A stretch of 64,000 nt of DNA from Panax quinquefolius (taxonomy: Eukaryota > Streptophyta > Magnoliopsida > Apiales > Araliaceae). Under the pieces are notes generated by a model, which worked only from the letters and a program-made list of their open reading frames with translations, was not told where the DNA came from and did not search any database. This document shows positions 12,570-26,438 of this stretch, in pieces (position 1 is the stretch's first letter; each line of letters begins with the position of its first letter). Location: positions 51,016,617 to 51,080,616 of the forward strand of contig CM035173.1 in the NCBI GenBank assembly GCA_020205615.1. Direction: 5' to 3'. The position numbers were made by a program, and so were the translations under genes.

Positions 12570-13730
12570 TGAACTACCGTAGCGGACTTTTTTCTTGTAG
12601 GATCTGTGCGATCCTTTCTTGATATAATGACCATGGAAGATAGTCGTGGTTACCTTTTTCTCTATTAGAGACAATTGGTGATACATCTTGTACCCATTGG
12701 TCTTCATCCAATTGAGCATCCATCAACACTCTGAGGGATTCCATTTCCACCTCTATAGGAACCTTTGCTTCCATCCATAGGCTAATGGTGGGGGTTGCCC
12801 GATTGGAAATGCGCATTGAAGTTACGTAGGCTAATAAAAAATCGAGGCGAGAGGTCGGGCCATCCTTTGTGATTGGCGGACATTTTTTTACATGATCTTC
12901 TTGATATTTTTTTATTAGCCTCTTCAATGACACCATTCATCTTTGGATGGTAGATGGCCGGAGTTAAGGTGTTTGATGTGGAATTTCTTGCATAACTCCT
13001 CCATCATCATTTTGTTGTTGAGGTTCTTAGCATTATCGACACTGATGACCTCTGGTTGTCCATATCGACGAACGATATTGTTTACGATGAAAGCAATGAT
13101 GACTTCTTTGGTAACCACAGGGAAGGAGGCTGCTTCTACCCATTTGGTGAAGTAGTCGATCATGGTGAATATGAATCGATGTCCATTCTTGGCTTTGGGC
13201 TCGATGGGCCCGATCCGTCCATTCCCCACATTGAGAAGGGCCGTGGCGAACTTCGTATTGTGGAGTTCCCTTGGAGGCGTGGATAGCATTCCCATGAATT
13301 TGGCATTGATAGCACCTCTTGGCGTGATCATCACGATCGACTTTGAGTGTAAGCCAATAATGCCTGTTTAGAGATTTTTCTTAACAAGTAGAGGGTCCGC
13401 TCATGTGTGGGCCCACATACTCCACCATGGATCTCATCCATGAGCCTCTGAGCTTGGTCTTTGTCCGGACATCTGAGGAGACCTAATCCTGCATCTCTTT
13501 TGTAGAGTGCATCTCACTCGGTAAATTTCATAGCAAGTCGATGGATCCGCCTCTTTTTTTCGATCGGGCTCGCCTCGGTGGTGTAGATCCATCTCGTGAG
13601 ATACTCCTTGATATCTTGATACCAAGGGTTGTGGATGGGAGGTAGCTCATCGATATGCTTCTCAACATAGTTCCCATAAGTTGGGGCCTTTTGCGGGGCA
13701 AATGTGATGCTTGGCATGTTTTCCTTGTCG
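12570..13730 (-). pseudogene. Integrase of B (Tat lineage), frameshifted
   Basis: From N to C terminus: a linker with HNPWYQDIKEYL (13514-13717), a zinc-binding region in short broken frames (13340-13500), and the catalytic core in an open stretch 12924-13334 with IGPIEPKAKNGHRFIF, first Asp in MIDYFTKWVEAASF, and second Asp in VISVDNAKNLNNKMM. The catalytic Glu appears in another frame near 12920-12940 (NGVIEEANKK). The C-terminal region continues at 12574-12936 (KVPIEVEMESLRVLMDAQLD). Integrase would join the cDNA to host DNA. The D, D and E residues are all encoded, but the frame changes at least twice, so no working protein is expected. Confidence 0.85.
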
Positions 13731-13799
13731 GTATATGTGAATCGAGGAGGCCAACGTTGCTAGTGCATCCATAAAAAATCATTCTATTATGAGGAATGT

Positions 13800-14320
13800 G
13801 TAGAAAGGAGATTTCTTGAACTCAAAGCCATCTGTAAAACTTGCTGATGGTAAGGCGACAAATGTAATTCTTTGGTTTGATAGATTCACTGGATTGTTTG
13901 ATTACCAATTCGAATCCCCAAAGGCGATTAACTTGCTTTGATGCCCGTTGAGCGGCAAAGTTTTAGCCCCATGATCTGACCTTTCGTACTCGGTTGTGTT
14001 GTTGGTCTTGTGGCGACGACAACTATTTGATTTTTAAATTTGGCGGCGATGACGGATCTCTCTGCTCCCTCTGGATATACTTTAAGCTCGGCTCGAGCCT
14101 ATACGTATTGACTCCATCAAAATACATTTTTCCATGTGTGGCATGCATCGATGGTGTTTGAACTGCATTACCCCCTTCATCGAAGTATGTATGTTTCAGG
14201 GGTTTTGTAATCCCTTGCGGGTCTGTGCGGCGGGCGGCATTGATCCGCAATTCCTTGACCTTTGAGAGACTTTTTGCGTCACGTGAAGCGATGTCAAATT
14301 GTTGTAGGATCAAGCGCCAT
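13800..14320 (-). pseudogene. RNase H of B, broken
   Basis: The minus strand gives KMYFDGVN (14023-14313), matching the first beta strand with catalytic Asp in Tat-type RNase H. In another frame near 13880-13930 it gives a segment like the E/D-containing helix and strand before LVIKQSSES. RNase H would degrade the RNA of the RNA-DNA hybrid. Tat elements usually have a second, archaeal-type RNase H next to the normal one; the sequence is too shifted here to say which of the two this is. Confidence 0.6.
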
Positions 14321-14759
14321 CTGGACGATCGATAATTCGATTATGGGCTTCTTGAACACATACTTGAGAGGATCCACGCGGGATATATGAGATGGGTTGT
14401 GTGACCATGGAGGTAATGTTGTAACCTCCTCATGGAAGCCCATGCTAAAAACACAACAAGTCTTCTCAATCGAGTGTACTTGTGTTCATTGATCTTTGAA
14501 TCTTTTTTCTGAGGTAATAGATAGCTCGTTCTTGGCCTCTATCGTCTTTTTGCCCGACATACGACCCCCATGGCATTGTCATTAATGGACGGTACATGAA
14601 TAGGGAACATCATCCACAGGGTGGTACCAAAATAGGGGCGTTAACCAACTTGCTCTTTAATGGTAAGGAAGGCTTTTCGACACTCATCGTTCCATTTCAT
14701 GGAGGAGTTCTTCCTTAACAACTTGAAGATGGGCTCACGAGTTCTTTGTGAGTTGAGAG

Positions 14760-15480
14760 ATAAACTTCTTAATGAAGTTGATTCTTCCCAAAAATCCCGT
14801 ATTTCCTTCTCTGTCGAGGAATGGGCATTTCCTTGATGGCTTTGGATTTTGGTGGGATCGATTCAATCCCTTTGTGGTGACTAGGAAACCTAGCAACTTG
14901 CGATTTAACACCAAAAGCGCACTTGGCTGGATTCAACTTCAAGTTGTACTTACATGACTGTTGTTGAAAAGCTTTTTGAGATGGTCTAAGTGGTCTTCCT
15001 CCTTTGGGATTTGATGATGATGTCATCCACGTAGATCTCTATCTCTTTATGCATTAAATCGTGGAAAAGAGCCATCATAGCTTCGCTTGATAGGTTTGCC
15101 CGGCATTGATGAGGCGAAATGACAACAACCGTCTATAGCAAAAAAGGTTCCCCAGGCGTGATGAAAGCGGTTTTCTCACGGTCTTCCTCGGCGACCATAA
15201 TCGATGGTACCCATGAAAGCAATCCATGAAGGAGTACATGTGTATTGAAGCGATATTATCGATGAGAATGTGGATAAAGGGCGCGGAAAAAGCTATCTTT
15301 AAAAGCAAGCTTTGTTCAAATCCGGTAATCCATGCAAACTCGCACCTTTTCCTCTGGTTTTTTAGGCACGGGAACAATGTTGGATATCCACTCGGGATAT
15401 GTAGACACCATGATAATGCCGACTTGAAATTGTTTCACAATTTCTTCTTTAACCTTTAAACTCCACTCGGGTTTTGATCG
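14760..15480 (-). pseudogene. Reverse transcriptase of B, frameshifted
   Basis: The stretch 15075-15377 (minus) follows the Tat RT core with shifts: VCVDYRDL-like block, FIHILIDNIASIHMYSFMD, CFHGYH, then LSFRLINAGQTYQ. The YVDD-type active site is encoded near 15010-15045, where the complement of GATGTCATCCACGTAGATCTC reads IYVDDI. The stretch 14769-15026 carries KYNLKLNPAKCAFGVKS and a KGIE...KAIKEMPIP block of the thumb/connection. One visible shift is in the GVKSGK-like block, where two bases of a CAGG seem to be missing. Pol would copy the RNA genome. Confidence 0.85.
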
Positions 15481-15489
15481 CTTGAGCTT

Positions 15490-16730
15490 ACTGCTTTAGC
15501 GGCTTAAATCCTCTTTAATGGGAAGGCGATGAAGAACAATGTCGATGGACAAACCCACCATGTCTTCATGAGACCATGCAAACACATCCTGGAATTGGGT
15601 TAATAGTGCAACCATGTCATTCCATTGGTTTGGGGTGAGGTGCGAACCAATCTGGATTAACTTAGGGCTTTCTAAGGTTCCAAGATTGAAAAGAAGTGGT
15701 TTTGGTCGAGGTTGGGTTTAGGTTTGTCTGCGACCCGTTCCTTAATCTCTCGAGGGTGTCTCAATGTCCTCTTGTATTTCCATCAAGTCTGAGTCGACTT
15801 TGCATCAAAGTTCTGATCCTTGTGGAGAAAAAGGCACCTCATCGACAAATACAGATGACACATCTAAATTGAGTCCGAAACAAAATATGCTTTCACTTAA
15901 TATATGAAATTGTTTAATCATACAAAAGTGTTTAGCATGTCTTGATAAAATAACTGCTAATCTTGTATAGAAAAGTAAGCAATTAAAGTTATCTACTGGG
16001 CGAGAGGATTTTTTGCCCGTTTTACCCTCGTCGACCCGATGCGTGGAGTCTTTGCTCCAATTATCGAGGCAAAGTCTGATGGATTTGCGATGATGGAGGG
16101 ATTGTCATTGTCCTCCTTCTCCCGAATGATAACCATGACATCTGGGGCAATCATCGTGCAGGGTATATCTGTTTGTATGTTCATCATGGACAATGATGTA
16201 TGCTGACATCATCAAAGATGATGTCGTGTTTACGTTTTTTTTCCTTTCTTCCACTTGGGATCGAGGAATCGGCACCTCTTTTTTGCTTTGAATGGTGCTG
16301 GTTTGGGAAACAACATAGCCATAACATGGGTTGGCACCTTTATTGGAGAGGCATGTCGGCTCATGCGGTGCGATGGAAAAAAAAATCGTCGTGTGGCGGA
16401 AGCTTGAGGAACTTGCTTGTGCTTATGAGAGATTCTATATGATGGATTGGGCGGCGGCGAATAGCCTAGTCCGGTTGTCCCAATTTTGTTTGGACACTTG
16501 AATAGGGTGCTTAATACCACGCTGATTTTTACCAAGCCCTTGTCGGTGATGACCCAATGACATCATTTCTTGAGTGGTAAACATAACCTCGGCAAAATTG
16601 GGTATGGGAAGTGGTGCTCCAATAGGATGGTATTGTATGTTACTCACTTCAAAGTATATGAAAAGCTGGTGGCTCAACTTCTGAATTGAAGGCGATGATT
16701 GGTAGATCTCCTTGTTTTTGGACATTAAAC
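15490..16730 (-). pseudogene. PR-RT linker of B
   Basis: Short minus-strand frames only (15993-16193, 16230-16535, 16435-16725). No catalytic motif is seen. This place corresponds to the poorly conserved linker between PR and RT in Tat polyproteins. Confidence 0.4.
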
Positions 16731-16739
16731 TCGGCGTTG

Positions 16740-17100
16740 ATGGTGACTAGGCTATTGTTGACAATGTATTTGAGTTGTTGATGTAGTGTGAAGGAGCGGC
16801 TCCGACCATGTGGATCCATGGTCTCCCCGATAGCGGGTTGTATCCTGAATCTATCTTGAGGACGTGAAAGGATACATTGAATGTATTTGGACCAATCTCG
16901 ATTGGCGACTCAATCTCTCCGACGAAATTTGTCGGGGGATCCATCAAAAGCTTTGATAACCGTATGGCTACTTTGGATCCGTTTGAGATTGACATTCATC
17001 TTCACCAAGGTGGCATAAGGATGAGATATTGAGAGATGAACCTCCATCTATCAAAACTCCACTAACATATATCCGGAGGAAAAAACTGCAATGTGCGATG
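16740..17100 (-). pseudogene. Aspartic protease of B, frameshifted
   Basis: The complement of 17040-17080 reads VLIDGGSSLNI, the active-site loop of Tat-type proteases (D-G-G-S in place of D-T-G-S). The stretch 16747-16995 continues with VGEIESPIEIGPNTFNVSFHV and PLSGRPWIHMVGAAPS, the flap and the conserved GRPWIH-AGA-PS block. It would process the polyprotein. Active-site loop and body are in different frames. Confidence 0.85.
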
Positions 17101-17179
17101 GCTTGCGATGATGGCCGGTCCCTTGGGCGGTATGTAAATCATCGATGAAGGATATCACATTGTTGTTGAAAATGTGATC

Positions 17180-19526
17180 AACCATATGTTGAAATTTTTT
17201 CCACATCCACTGATTTTGATAAAGTAGGCTTCTTCCAAAACCCTTGATAAGATCTTCTTGTGTGATCCTCGGAAAAAACAAGTCGATATTGATATCGATG
17301 TGGAGCTTCTCTTAAGCTTAAAACCACCTTGGCTTCATTATGGCCCGTAGTGCGGAGGAATTTTTTCAATCTTCTCCATGGGAATCTTCCCTTTGCTTTG
17401 ATGGCGGGGCTTCATCACCCTCGAGGAAGATACGATGGATTTTCCTTCACCTTTTTGCTTAGCGATAGTATGAGGCGTGGATCCTTGACTTCTCCATAAT
17501 TCCATGGAACTTTGTGTAAGTGACAACAAGATATTATTGTGATGCGAAGGGTAAAAATTGGCTCTGTGCGGCCACTTTCAAAGGATTATCGACTCCTTTG
17601 AGTTGAATTGCTTGTATGGGAAATGATTTGATAGATCTCATCATCCTCGGCGGATATATAGCACTCTTGATCCCTTCCATTTGGTAGGACATGTATTCCC
17701 ACTCTCGAGTTGCACGATGTCATCGTCTTCGCCATTTTGGGACACCTGCTTATCAATAAGATTACGAATGAGATGGCGGAGTGCCCAACATTCTTACGTG
17801 TTGTGACCGCGAGAATGTGAATGATATTGACATACTCCATCGAGAGTTGAACCATCTTGAGCGGGATTTGATTGGAGGTAAGGGAGGTAATTCTTCCTTC
17901 GTTGATCGACATTTGAAATCTCCTCCATAGGTGGCCCGGATATATAAATTCCCTTTGATTGGCAAAATCCGATGGGCTTTAGCATTTGCTCTCTTTGCAA
18001 CCTTATCCTCCATAGCTTAGCTTTACGAAGGTGATGGTGGAGCATTCATAACAAAAGGAAGGAGATAGGCATGCTCTGGTGATTAATTGGCGTGTGACTT
18101 GATCTTTGGTGGGTCACCGTTACGCGATTACTCGATTTTGCTTGCAAAGAGCTTTCATCTTTTGTTCCATAGTAAATTGGAACTTTGCGTAATCCCATCT
18201 ATCAACACCATCTTTGATGGTGCAGGATGATTCACCATTAAAATTGGAACTCATCCGGTGCTCCAACTAATCATGTTGACCTCTTCTTCTTTGTGTTGAG
18301 GAAGAAGGTTGTCTTGCACATGAGGTTGATCTGGTTTGGTGACCACGATCTCACCGTTGTCTATTAAATCTTGGATCTTGTGTTTCAAGGCCCAACAATC
18401 TTGAGTATCATGTCCGGTGCTCGGCATGATAAGCACACTTCTCGAGTAGCATTAAAACCCCTCCCATTAGGGTTGGTGGTGGAAGAAGGCGTGTGATTTT
18501 CTTACGAGTAGTCGGAAGAGCAAGAATATTCTCTCGGCGAGTCCCCTAAGGGTGTGAGCGTTCGAGGCGCTTTTCTCTCTCCACTTTTAGGCAATGGAGG
18601 GTTTGAAGGCTGTGCTTGGAAAGGGGAGTAGTTTCTCCTCTGTATAGGCGTATTACGATTGCCTTTTTTTGACTTGTAGTATCGAGGAAACATCCTCCTC
18701 TTTCTTTTATGGACCCTCAGGGGTTGTTTCCATAAGATCCGGATTGGATGTGCTCGTATTTTTTTTAAAATGGCTAGGTCTTGAATCTTACGACTTCAAT
18801 CCCATCTCGACCATCTCTCATGTTTGATCATTTTAGAGAATGGTTTGCCAATACCGATAAACTCTCTCTCATAGAAAGGAGCTTCTGTATATATATGAAA
18901 GTCGCGACCATTTACGATTACATCATGGAAGGAATAACTTGAGCAGCGACAAGCGCCTCCACCTTTGAGCATACTCTCTGAAAGACTCATTAGACTGTTT
19001 CTTGACCTTGGTAATCTGATACCGGTCAGGAGCCATCTGAGATTGAAAACTATATTGAGTGAGGAAGGCGTGAGCTAGCTCTTCCCAGCTATGGATCTTT
19101 GAGTTGTCTAATCTGGTATACCATGAGCAGCTTCTCGGTCAGACTCTTACGGAACAATTTGCATTACGAGCTTCTCATTTTTTCGCATAAGATCCAAGTT
19201 CTCCATGAACACCTTCAAATGTGTATAAGGATCCCCTAATCCATCATATTTTTCAAAATCAGGGGTTTTGAATTTCTTTGGATAATGAACACCAGGGAAT
19301 ATGCAAAGGTTAACATATGAAACACTTCCATGTGTTCCAATCCCTTTGAGAACACTAATAGTTTCCTCCATTTGGAGGACCTTCTTCTGATATCACCGGT
19401 GTATCGGATCTCCTTTGAGATGGGTGTTTTCGGGGTCTTTGTTGGTGCGTATCCAAGCGAGGTTACGGAATTGTTTTTCCAAACCTTGAGCTCCTCCTTG
19501 TGTAGAGGATTACGGTGTGTAGGCAT
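17180..19526 (-). pseudogene. Gag (and Gag-PR linker) of B, frameshifted
   Basis: The likely start is the ATG complementing 19524-19526 (MPTHRNPLHKEELKVWKNN). Then come FKTPDFEKYDGLGDPYTHLKVF (19147-19371), the retrotransposon Gag core; a DRYQITKVKKQSNESF-like block near 19000-19060; and ESMLKGGGACRC (18796-18990). Two related zinc-binding motifs follow: Y-H-.-GHDTQDCWALKHKIQDLID at 18251-18436, and C-Q-Y-H-S-H-S-R-G-H-N-T...C-W-A-L near 17770-17860. Gag forms the particle and these motifs may bind RNA. The reading frame changes many times. Confidence 0.8.
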
Positions 19527-20369
19527 CTTTGTACCTGAGTAGATTGATGCAATTCTTTTAGAAAAACAACCAAATCATGTATTTGTTTACTTAATCAAAT
19601 CAAATTCTTCTCGAAGAAAGCGAGATTAGATTGGTCGAGAAGAAGACATGATTGGTTGTAGGCTCGTGGCCTTTTTTGGATTTTGAGCGGAGATGCTGAG
19701 GCCCGATGATTTCCCTACAAAAAACTTATGTAGTTTAGTCTTAGGGATAATGTAAATGCTATCATAATGTGTCCATTTTAGGAATATTGTCCTGCAAAAA
19801 TGGGTGTTAATTGATAACATGTCATGTATGCATAAATATTCTTCATATTTTCCATTACATAAAGATGAACATGGAATAAAATTACAAGTAAATGCTTTTA
19901 CAAGTAATTGAAAATGGAAAGCATGAAGAGACTTTCCTCGCGTTTGGTTTATCGAGAGGTTGACCTATCTTAGGGTTACTCTCGCGGCTTTTTGGCATGA
20001 AGGTCCCGGATCATTCTGAATCTACTTGACGGGAAGTTAATCCGGTCTTTCAAGCTTGGAGCGAATCTGGGTGGTGCCTTTCACGAGCCTCGTTGGAATT
20101 AGTCTCCCTACGAGTCCGATAATCAAACAAGCAGGGGATAGCCTCTGGTGGAGGAACCACACAACATACATTCACATACAACGTGTCTCACCGTTTATGA
20201 AAATGATGACATGTGCGAAGCACTAATATCACAGATATAGATATTTTGCGGTCTGATAAAGTAAAATGCATTCGTACACATTCATCATAAATGTAAATGC
20301 AACATTCACACACAAGCATATAACAATTTTTGAAAAGCTTGTAATAGCGGCTTAAGCCCTCTTCTTTGG

Positions 20370-20387
20370 AGTCCCAATGAGTCGCCA
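20370..20387 (-). other. Primer binding site of B
   Basis: The complement is TGGCGACTCATTGGGACT, one base from the LTR edge (20389). TGGCGACTC is the primer site start usual in Ogre/Tat elements, generally ascribed to an Arg tRNA. Beyond nine bases the fit is loose. Confidence 0.65.
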
Positions 20388-20733
20388 CTGTCGACGCGTC
20401 GGGATTTTTAGTTGTCCCTTTTTCGTTACTTGTTCTTTGGTGTTCTCATGTTATGTGAGATTTGTTTGAAAAAAACAAGTGAAAAAGGTCAACATGTGTG
20501 TAATGTCGACGATTTGACTTTAAAAGTCGCCGGTTGGTGTTTTTAATTGGTTGCACCAACATGAATAGAAAAAAGGTTTTGCACATTGACCCGATGATGT
20601 GACAACTTTGCTAAGCGGGTGCATGAAAGCAGATTCATTTGGGTTGAGGGCTTGATTATGCGGAGGGAAGGTGTTAGGCACCCCAGACATCCGTGTTTAC
20701 CACGGTGACCTACTTTTTTCAAAAAAGCTGTAT

Positions 20734-20764
20734 ATGAATGTGTGTGTGTGTGTGTGTGTGTGTG
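20734..20764. repeat. (TG)n microsatellite
   Basis: About 14 uninterrupted TG units inside LTR B. Confidence 0.9.
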
Positions 20765-21198
20765 GATCGATGTGCAATTATTTGAAAGTAGTGTGAGGCC
20801 TCGTTAGCACCTATATACAAAGGTTTGAATTTATAGAAAAATTCAGTTTTAAGCAAGATATAGCAATGAAGTTTTATAAAAAGGTTTTTTTCAAACCACA
20901 TGCTCAATAGGAATTGAGACCTTTTCATACTTCCATTTTATTATTAAATGTTAAACTTGTTTGCTTTTATTTTTTGAGATCTGAGGCATCTTGAAAAAAA
21001 TATATCTGATGAATCTTAGAACTCCTCATATCAGGCATGACAACCATCGAAGAAATTCAACCAATATAAATAATGTACAAAAGTACTTCTTACATTGAAA
21101 ATGTCCATCACGGGGAACAGAATCTAGATTGATGGTGAATCTGTGATCACATGATTCTAGGCTCACATGATCTGCAGATTTATATGAAAAGATAGCGA

Positions 21199-21930
<732 letters not shown>

Positions 21931-22258
21931 ATATATCTGAGACGAAATAAAAACCACGGATAGAAGTCCGGGCATACACACACACAACACGACTCTCGAT
22001 GTGTAGAATAGTGTGTGCAAAGATGAAGAAGAAAGGCTTTATAGAGTGTGAGAAGGCTTACGGTGGGTACATGCCAATGCGAGACTTCTATAACTCTAGA
22101 TGGATAAACACTCGACTCCATAGGTAAAAATATAGCTATATGTGAGCTAACAGTGTTTAAAATGAGAAAACACTCAATATATGGGTGTATGCAGAGCAAA
22201 TTGGACGAGGCTTCCTCGCCTTTTTTTTTTTTTTTCAAAATGGCCACCCCAAGCCTAT

Positions 22259-22268
22259 CTATTTATAG
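22259..22268 (-). promoter_or_regulatory. TATA box of LTR B
   Basis: The complement is CTATAAATAG, 0.9 kb from the outer LTR end. It is the only good TATA box in the non-microsatellite part of this LTR. Confidence 0.5.
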
Positions 22269-22974
22269 AGGGGGGGCAGTGCGCAGTGTACTACTGCGGC
22301 GGCGACGTATGATGCACTGCTGCTACCCAGGGTGCCCCGGACTCTGGGGTCCCATCGTCTCAAATCGTGCACTCGTGCCTTTGTAATGTCCGCTTCGAAC
22401 TTGCGAAACTTCAATTCAGAGCATCCGAATGAGGTATATAAGACCTTCTTGGACCCGCTTTTGTCGAGAGTTACATAATGACATGGGATTAGAGGTTGTC
22501 TGAAGTCGGGAAGAGGGGACCATGCCCATGGTCTTCAAGCTTCAAATTCTATCCGGTGTCTTTGCCACGCATAATAGTCACTCGAGTTGGAACTCCTTGG
22601 TTCTTGTAGGACATTGTTGTATGTATGTATGTATGTATGAAGTGTTGAGATGACGCGGTGGTGTTGAGGTGGCAAGATGACGTTTGACTCCTCACAGGGG
22701 TTATCTCGGTTTGAGTTGAAAGCGAGGCGTTGCTTTCGGGTTACATCGAGATTGGATTTGCTGAGTGTTTGAATGCCATGAGGTCATCTATAAAGTGTGC
22801 TGTCTTCTTTGGTGTTAGCTCACGGTCTGCGAGGAATGAGTGCCTCGGCGGGAGGTGCGAGATTGAAGTTGATCGCATGCATTTGAAACAAGCATTTACG
22901 GAGTTATCACTAGGAATATGCAACAACATTCCTTGGGGTTATCTCGAGGATGAAACTTCGAGTTATCTCAGGGG

Positions 22975-23040
22975 TTGGAAATGATACTCCGGTGTGTGTT
23001 AGGGGGGTTGGAAATGATACTCCGGTTTGTGTTCCGGGTT
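22975..23040. repeat. Tandem duplication of about 33 bp in LTR B
   Basis: GGGGTTGGAAATGATACTCC followed by GGTGTGTGTT or GGTTTGTGTT occurs twice in a row. Confidence 0.8.
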
Positions 23041-23163
23041 GAGGCTGAACTTCCTGGTAGTATCCGGAATGGATGTGATATGTCTTCGAGGTTATCTCTC
23101 GAAAGACGAATCGCCCTCTACAATGTTAGTAACAGTGTGTGCAAAAATTTTTGAGTGTTTACA

Positions 23164-25086
23164 GGGCCAAAAAAGGACTTTCACCACAAACCTTATCTAT
23201 AGCATTAAAGGTTATAATTATACCAATACACAATTCCTGGTCATAATCATACCAATCAACAGTCCATCTTTGCACTACATGCCAAAGATGACTTCCAATA
23301 TAAGCATGAGGATGATAACAATGATATAAAGATTCAATCAAGTGAGATAAAGGATAAATATTAGGGAATTCTAATTCAATTTATCCAGAGTTCAAATATG
23401 TTCAAATTGTCAAAATGATAGCTATTTGTGAAGTAAAATTAAAGAATGATATTTATGTATCAAAAATAATTTGAATTAAAAAAAATTAAATTATGTTGTG
23501 AATAGTACTCGTGAATAGTATTGTATGAATAGTGCCCATGAATAGTACTATATGAATAGTACCCAGACATGAAAAGTTTAAAATTTAATAAGAAATTTCA
23601 GACCAATATTCCAGTGAAATGATATTAGATGAAACACAAAACTTATGGAATTTTTAATCATTTCAGGAATTATAGAAGCAAGACTTACCATAGTAAGTTT
23701 AAATTTAGGAATATAAAATGAAATAATTTCACTTTCATAATAAAGAGTATGAAAGAAAATAATATTTCTTACGAGTATTGAAATAAAATAATATCCTTTA
23801 CCTTAGTAGAAATTGGATTTGACTGGAATATCAGATACTATTCTGAGAAAATCTTGCACAAAAAGCTACACTCAAAGTATCCTTATACTCAAGAAAAATA
23901 CTCACAATACTATAGAATAAGAATTTCTGATATTGAAGGTGTGTTTTAGGAAGGAGGAGTTACCCCTTATTTATAGTGCAACGGAGGGAGAGATAAATGA
24001 ATCTGCCTAATTTTCCTGCCAACCTTTCTTGCCAAACTTCTGCCTAATTTCTTTTTTCCTAAGGTCGAGGGCCCATACCAAATGAAACAATTGCATGCAT
24101 TGTCTTTGCAGATTATCAATCACCCACCACTTTGAAAAATGCGCAGGAGAATAGTGCACGGAAGAATTCAAAACCAAAATGATAACCTTTACTCCACTTT
24201 TATTCACATGCTAAAAATTATATATAATAATAATAATAATACCATTTAAATTATAAAAAAAATTATAGTATTTTATTATCACATTACTATAATATAATAT
24301 TATAATAATATATTTGAATGAATATTTTATCAGAGAAAATAATTGCCAAACTTTCAACAAATTCCTTCAGTTATATCAAAATTGAACCAATATCCACCAC
24401 ATAATTATTATTCATAAATAATATTATAAGCTCACAATATTAACAATCAGATCATTCCCAAGAAAGAAGGAGCTTTCCGATTAGGATTTATCCTTATTAG
24501 CGCGCAATTATATAACCTAACCCCTTTCCTCGACAGAATTTTCTAGACATTGCCAATAATGCTAACTAATAATATGAATAATTGTGTCGTGTTAATTATT
24601 GATTTAATAATATAAAATATTATAAAGATGATACTGTGACAATAATTGAATCAATAATATGAGATAATGTACAACAATTACTGTGGTAATTATTGAATGA
24701 AATTGAGTGACTTCTTACATAAGAATCAATAATCAGAAACTATGCAATACCGTGTGCTACTGTGTAACCATGCGTATTACTGTATTTTTATCACCGGGTA
24801 TTTCAATAGTTAACAGTAAAAGTTTTACCATTATTTTTATAAAAAAGGTTTCTATATCCGACAGTTATTCTGTTATGTGGTCCACCAATGATTGTGTCGT
24901 CGTTCGGATATTCTCCGACAAAAAGAATATTCCCCGACTAAATGAATATTTTATGACCACTTGCTTACTTTGCAAGATTTACACATTTCACCCATAACTA
25001 AAGCATTATATCAAATCAACAGCTTATTATTCAAAATAATAATTAGAGAAATTAAATCTTTATTCATAAAAAGTTGGGGTCTTACA
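23164..25086 (-). mobile_element. Partial 3' LTR of element E, interrupted by B
   Basis: It matches 33711-35644 almost base for base, from GGACTTCACCACAAACCTT to GTCTTACA, so it is the other LTR of the element whose 5' LTR is at 33085-35644. The first 620 bases are missing because B begins here. TATA box complement at 23967-23975. One GAATATTC at 24925-24932. Confidence 0.85.
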
Positions 25087-25102
25087 ACATCTCCTCCTTA
25101 TG
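25087..25102 (-). other. Polypurine tract of E
   Basis: The complement reads ATAAGGAGGAGATGT, directly before TGTAAGACCCC, the LTR start. Confidence 0.75.
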
Positions 25103-26430
25103 AAATTTCTTCCTTAAATTTGATGTACGTACCTGTATGTCAAAGAGGTGAGGATACCTTATTTTTATTTCAGATTCTAACTCCCAGGTCATTTCCTCAA
25201 TATCGCGGTTTCTCCATAAAACTTTGACTTGAGGTATAACCTTTGAGCGTAGAATATGTTCCTTCTTATCCATGATTTTGACAGGTACCTCCTCATACGT
25301 TAAATCTTATTTTATCTCGTCTAGTTCTAATTCAATAATGTGGTTCGGATATTTCACATATTTACGTAGCATGGATATGTGAAAAACGTTATGAACACGA
25401 GACATATTAGCGGTAAAACGAGTCTATAGGCCACAATTCCTACTCGGTCGAGGATTTTAAATGGACCAATGAATCAAGGGTTGAGCTTTTCTCTCTTTCC
25501 GAATCTCGTAACTCCTTTCCATGGAGCAACACTTAAAAATACATGATCTCCAACATTGGATTCCACGTTCTTTCGATGAAGATCAACATAACTCTTTTGT
25601 CGATCTTGTGAGGTTTGTATACATTTCCGAATTATTTGAGTCTTTTCCGTAGTCATGCATACCAATTCTGGTCCCAAGAATGTTGTTTCACCCACCTAGT
25701 CCCAGCATACTAGAGAACGACAATTTCATCCATACAACGCATCGAATGGAGCCATGCCTATACTTGCTTAATAATTGTTATTGTAGGAAAATTCCACCAA
25801 TGGCAAGTACTTGTCCCAACTTCCTTTGAAGTCTAGGACACAAAGTCTTAATAGATCTTCAAGAGTTTGAATAGTCCTTTCCGATTGACCGTCCGTCTGA
25901 GTATGATATGCAGAACTGAATCATAGATCAGTGCCCATAGATTTCTGCAAACTAACCCAAAATCGTGAAGTGAATCTTGGGTCTCGATCAGAAACTATGG
26001 ATACTGGAATACCATGCAATCTCACAATCTCATTTATGTACATAGAGCAAGACGTTCAAGTTAATAAGTTTCTCGTATAGGCAAGAAATGAACATACTTG
26101 GTTAATCTATCGAGAATGACCCAATTGCTTCTATGCCTTGAGAAACCTTGGGAAGACCAGTACCAAAATCCATGTTAATGTGCACCCACTTCTATTCTAG
26201 AATTTCAAGTGGTTGCAATGGACCTTTTGGTACTTGATGCTCCGCCTTAACACGTTGATAGGTTAAACACCTTGAGATAAACTCTACGATCTCTCTCCTC
26301 ATATTGCTCCACCAAAATGTATGTCGAAGATCACGATATATTTTGGTTCTTCCAGGATGGATTGCAAACGGTGTGTTGTGTGCCTTCATCATGATTTTAT
26401 ACTTCAATTCAGAGTCGTTAGGAACTCAAA
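25087..26430 (-). pseudogene. Integrase with chromodomain-like tail, D/E copy
   Basis: The HHCC zinc region is in 26192-26407 (HNTPFAIHPGRTKIYRDLRHTFWW, then SRCLTYQR, where the last zinc Cys has become Tyr). The core is split over frames: MDF near 26170, SDRDPRFT near 25980, and [12 protein letters not shown] near 25880 keep D, D and E. The GPY/F-type end is in 25474-25695 (VGDHVFLSVAPWKGVTRFGKR). The tail in 25082-25273 (KKEHILRSKVIPQVKVLWRN, then EEMTWELESEI and YPHLF) resembles the C-terminal chromodomain of Tekay/Del integrases, thought to steer insertion to certain chromatin. Confidence 0.85.
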
Positions 26431-26438
26431 GTCTGGAG

